Shown here piece by piece: positions 13,875-15,972 of a DNA stretch of 15,972 bases. The notes beneath the pieces are model-generated. The model did not search any database, was not told where the DNA came from, and was given only the letters and a program-made list of their open reading frames with translations. The stretch lies in NCBI GenBank assembly GCA_964422415.1, contig CAYRBI010000145.1, forward strand, positions 1-15,972, in the 5' to 3' direction. The stretch comes from OLB16 sp964422415. GTDB lineage: Bacteria; Hinthialibacterota; Hinthialibacteria; OLB16. Within the stretch, counting starts at the first letter, position 1; every line of letters starts with the position of its first letter. The translations under genes were made by a program, and so were the position numbers.

Positions 13875-15250
13875 CAGTGTCTTGAAACCATGAACAACAA
13901 CCCCAATCCAAGTAGGAGGAGGATGATATTTGGCGACCACACCAGGTAACCCGGATCAAAACAACGAGTCATCGCCAGGTTCTCGGAGAATCCCTCGGCC
14001 ACCTTTTGGACCGAGTAGTAAAAGAGGAGAACACCGACTGTCACGAGTATACTAACAGTCCGGTTACCTCGTCCCGTCAATAACCCCAGGGTGGTCCCGA
14101 TCAACATGAACAAGAAGGTCGCCACTGGGTAGGCGATGCGTAGTTGGGCCCGGTTGGTGTTCGTCTGTGGGGTCTCTAGAATGGACTTGACCATTTTGAT
14201 ATCGGTTACATCCGGTGGAAATGGTAGGACCGTCAGGGGATCCTTCTGCTGAATCTCGAACAAGCGTTTGGCCTCGTCATAGACCTTGCTATGGGAAATA
14301 CCCTCGGGAAATCCCAGTCCCTCCCGGAAGGCCTCATAACGCCTTCTGGCCTCTTCAGCGGCATAGCGGAAGTCTGACCAGCTCCTTTGCTCCCGGGAAA
14401 AACCACTTAACATCTTAGCTAGACGTCCCCCGATATCGATTGTGATGGTGAACATGCTGATCTGGACGGTATTGAGCTTTTCTGGAGAGAGATTCTCGGC
14501 GGTGCAATCCTTCAGCGCGATTTCGAGTATCCCCCGGGTAGGATCAGGCACCAGCGTGGCCGTGGGGGAGGAAATAGTCCAATTGCTGGCTTCCTTACCA
14601 GCGGAACCATCTCCGAAAAGGGAGGAACCTTTGGCAGCTCCGCTGCTGAAGATGGTAATGTCATGGATGGTGTTGGTGCCGGGGGTGGTACCGGTGAAAT
14701 AGAAGGCCAAGTTGGCATCCAACGCGGTGAACTGGCCGGGTTTGAGCCAACTGATCGAGGTCATCTTCTGTACAATTTCCCAGCGGGCTTGTTTCATGAG
14801 ATCCATCGCTTGCGGGGTGACATAGGCGGTCCAAAGTAGATTAAAGACGGTCAGGCCTGCGCCTAGAAACAGCGCGGGAGTTACCATCGTCAGCGTGGCC
14901 ACACCCGCAGCACGCATGGCGGTCAGTTCACGGTCTTCGGCTAACCGTCCATACACCAACATAGCCGCCAACAGGCAGCCAATCGGTAGCGAAACAGTCA
15001 ACAAGGGGGGAAAGAGACACAGAAGTGTCTTGAAAATAGGCATTACTGGTGCGCCACTGAGCAAAATCACATCCAGGATGTCCCGGATCGATATCAGCAT
15101 GAGCGCTCCGGCAAAGAGAAACAGTCCCATGCTCAAGGGCGGGAGCAACTCCACTAACAGATACCAACTCAAGATCCAGCTATGGAGGATTTGCGGCCAG
15201 GGATAGGCACGGCTTTTGGAAGGCGTGGCAACGGTTGAGAGGACACTCAT
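13874..15250 (-). CDS. lptF: LptF/LptG-family permease, first gene of the pair (LptF-like)
   Basis: The protein is 458 aa from ATG 15250. The frame stays open to 15322, but the extra 24 residues read WIPVFAGIT, which is a translated intergenic repeat and not part of the family. TM1 is near 28-53 and is followed by hydrophobic helices (TLLCLFPPLLTVSLPIGCLL, then the coupling segment YGRLAEDRELTAMRAAGVAT and ALFLGAGLTVFNLLWTAYV). A periplasmic domain follows (about 150-360), larger than in E. coli LptF, with an inserted charged helix (RYAAEEARRRYEAFREGLGF). The C-terminus has three helices (RIAYPVATFLFMLIGTTLGL, TVSILVTVGVLLFYYSVQKV, NIILLLLGLGLLF). It acts with LptG and the ATPase LptB in LPS export. 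There is no strong ribosome site; AAGAAAA is the best seen. The gene overlaps lptG by 1 nt. Confidence 0.85.
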   Translation of the reverse strand: MSVLSTVATPSKSRAYPWPQILHSWILSWYLLVELLPPLSMGLFLFAGALMLISIRDILDVILLSGAPVMPIFKTLLCLFPPLLTVSLPIGCLLAAMLVYGRLAEDRELTAMRAAGVATLTMVTPALFLGAGLTVFNLLWTAYVTPQAMDLMKQARWEIVQKMTSISWLKPGQFTALDANLAFYFTGTTPGTNTIHDITIFSSGAAKGSSLFGDGSAGKEASNWTISSPTATLVPDPTRGILEIALKDCTAENLSPEKLNTVQISMFTITIDIGGRLAKMLSGFSREQRSWSDFRYAAEEARRRYEAFREGLGFPEGISHSKVYDEAKRLFEIQQKDPLTVLPFPPDVTDIKMVKSILETPQTNTNRAQLRIAYPVATFLFMLIGTTLGLLTGRGNRTVSILVTVGVLLFYYSVQKVAEGFSENLAMTRCFDPGYLVWSPNIILLLLGLGLLFMVSRH

Positions 15251-15281
15251 GGATATTTTCTTAAGTGGATTCGCGGTCCAA

Positions 15282-15312
15282 CCTGTTATTCCCGCGAAAA
15301 CAGGAATCCAGG
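15282..15312. repeat. Intergenic palindromic repeat of the 'ATTCCCGCGAAA' family upstream of lptF
   Basis: CCTGTTATTCCCGCGAAAAC followed by AGGAATCCAGG has the stem CCTGTT (15282-15287)/AACAGG (15299-15304). It resembles the very common repeat whose translation gives WIPAFAGMT-like peptides. Gene finders often extend proteins through it, as would happen with lptF here. It is 32 bp upstream of the lptF start. Confidence 0.7.
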
Positions 15313-15380
15313 GTACCACCACAACCTCAATTACTAGAGTCTAGTTTCTAAAGAAGTCCACCAAAGATCAAGAGGCGACG

Positions 15381-15410
15381 TTGACACTCTATTTCCCGGA
15401 AGGCTATCCT
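15381..15410 (+). promoter_or_regulatory. Promoter of the second prepilin gene
   Basis: A perfect TTGACA (15381-15386) and TATCCT (15405-15410) are separated by 18 nt. The expected transcription start is near 15417, just before the ribosome site AAGGAGA (about 15419-15425) and the ATG at 15433, giving a very short leader of about 16 nt. Confidence 0.5.
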
Positions 15411-15432
15411 TCACCTTAGAAGGAGAATCCCC

Positions 15433-15972
15433 ATGATTCATTCATTCCCACATCCAGCCCGCTCCCGGCGTGGTTTTACCCTTATCGAGCTCCTGGTGGT
15501 GATCGGTGTCATTATGACATTGGTTGCGATTGCCATCCCCAACTTTATCAGTGCGATGGAAAGGGCTAAGATCACTCAGGCCAAAACCTTCATTGTTGAA
15601 CTCAAAGGCACTGTGGCGGCCTACAATACCGACACTCGTCAGTGGCCGTTGAGCGGCTCCGAGCACCTCTATGCCGCGCTGGGTGGTTATTCTCCCTACA
15701 GCGCCAAATCCTCGAAGAAATACAACCCGCCCTACATGGAATTCAGCGCGGGGAATGCTGGTGCGGAAACCTATGCGAACGAATACAAGCAGAACAGTGA
15801 CCTTCGCATCAAACAAAAAGCCGCCGGTGGGTCCGCCAATGCGATCGGTGAAGGTGACCTGCGTCTGAGTAATCCCGAGGTGGATGTCTGGCGGCCCGTG
15901 CTTGATCCCTGGCGCCGTCCCATTATCTATGTCTCTCCCGATGATCTGAAAAAGCGTTTCAACGACAACACC
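15433..15972 (+). CDS. Prepilin-type protein (GspG/PilA-like N-terminus), 3' end beyond the window
   Basis: The frame is open from ATG 15433 to the last base (180 codons), so the gene is truncated by the window edge. The leader ends SRRG (Gly14), followed by FTLIELLVVIGVIMTLVAIA IPNF with Glu at +5 (residue 19), a class III prepilin signal and N-terminal polymerisation helix. The following ERAKITQAKTFIVELKGTVA and AYNTDTRQWPLSGSEHLYAA resemble the major pseudopilin GspG pattern, in which a short helix leads to 'Y..D...yP...eGL..L'. Near the end, DPWRRPIIYVSP matches the GspG 'DPWG.pY.Y..PG' motif. It could be a type II secretion pseudopilin or a pilin-like surface protein. Ribosome site AAGGAGA, spacing 7. 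It differs in size and sequence from the prepilin at 2958-3728 beyond the N-terminal helix. Confidence 0.88.
   Translation, partial: MIHSFPHPARSRRGFTLIELLVVIGVIMTLVAIAIPNFISAMERAKITQAKTFIVELKGTVAAYNTDTRQWPLSGSEHLYAALGGYSPYSAKSSKKYNPPYMEFSAGNAGAETYANEYKQNSDLRIKQKAAGGSANAIGEGDLRLSNPEVDVWRPVLDPWRRPIIYVSPDDLKKRFNDNT

Overview
The window looks like a chromosomal segment of an uncultured Gram-negative bacterium with moderately high GC. An LptF/LptG-type permease pair implies lipopolysaccharide export. Two prepilin-type proteins, a PQQ-like beta-propeller protein beginning 'YWPQWRGPEFNGTSP' and a B12-binding radical SAM enzyme resemble gene content of Planctomycetes/Verrucomicrobia-like or candidate phyla such as Sumerlaeota, Hydrogenedentota or Omnitrophota. 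That placement is inference only; there is no rRNA or other phylogenetic marker here. No plasmid, phage, transposase, CRISPR array or tRNA was recognised.

Layout: (1) 1-1196, the 3' part of a SAM-dependent methyltransferase gene with an apparent frameshift before a C-terminal beta-sandwich-like domain. (2) 1203-1390, a GC-rich repeat cluster with three copies at a 35-bp period plus one inverted copy. (3) 1444-2748, a secreted PQQ-like beta-propeller protein. (4) 2789-2925, a perfect 30-bp inverted repeat and a strong minus-strand terminator, followed by a minus-strand prepilin-like gene (2958-3728). (5) A 474-bp gap with a structured element, then a PhoB/PhoR-type two-component operon (4203-6704). 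(6) A convergent minus-strand radical SAM gene (6722-8224) whose stop codon lies in a dispersed palindromic repeat. (7) After a 396-bp gap, an ECF sigma factor and a membrane anti-sigma-like protein, then a secreted HtrA-like protein (10250-11626) with its own predicted promoter. (8) galU (11710-12609), converging on a minus-strand lptF-lptG operon (15250-12732). (9) A second prepilin-like gene running off the right edge (from 15433).

Most recognisable functions concern the cell envelope: sugar-nucleotide supply (GalU), LPS export (LptFG), a methyltransferase probably acting on surface glycans, pilin-like surface proteins, and a sigma/anti-sigma/HtrA-like group that may sense envelope stress. 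The strongest unusual signal is that the HtrA-like protein has lost all three catalytic triad residues (His to Asp, Asp to Asn, Ser to Leu) while keeping the fold landmarks and PDZ domain. The neighbouring anti-sigma-like protein has also lost the usual zinc-ligand His. The intergenic regions carry at least three different families of palindromic repeat.
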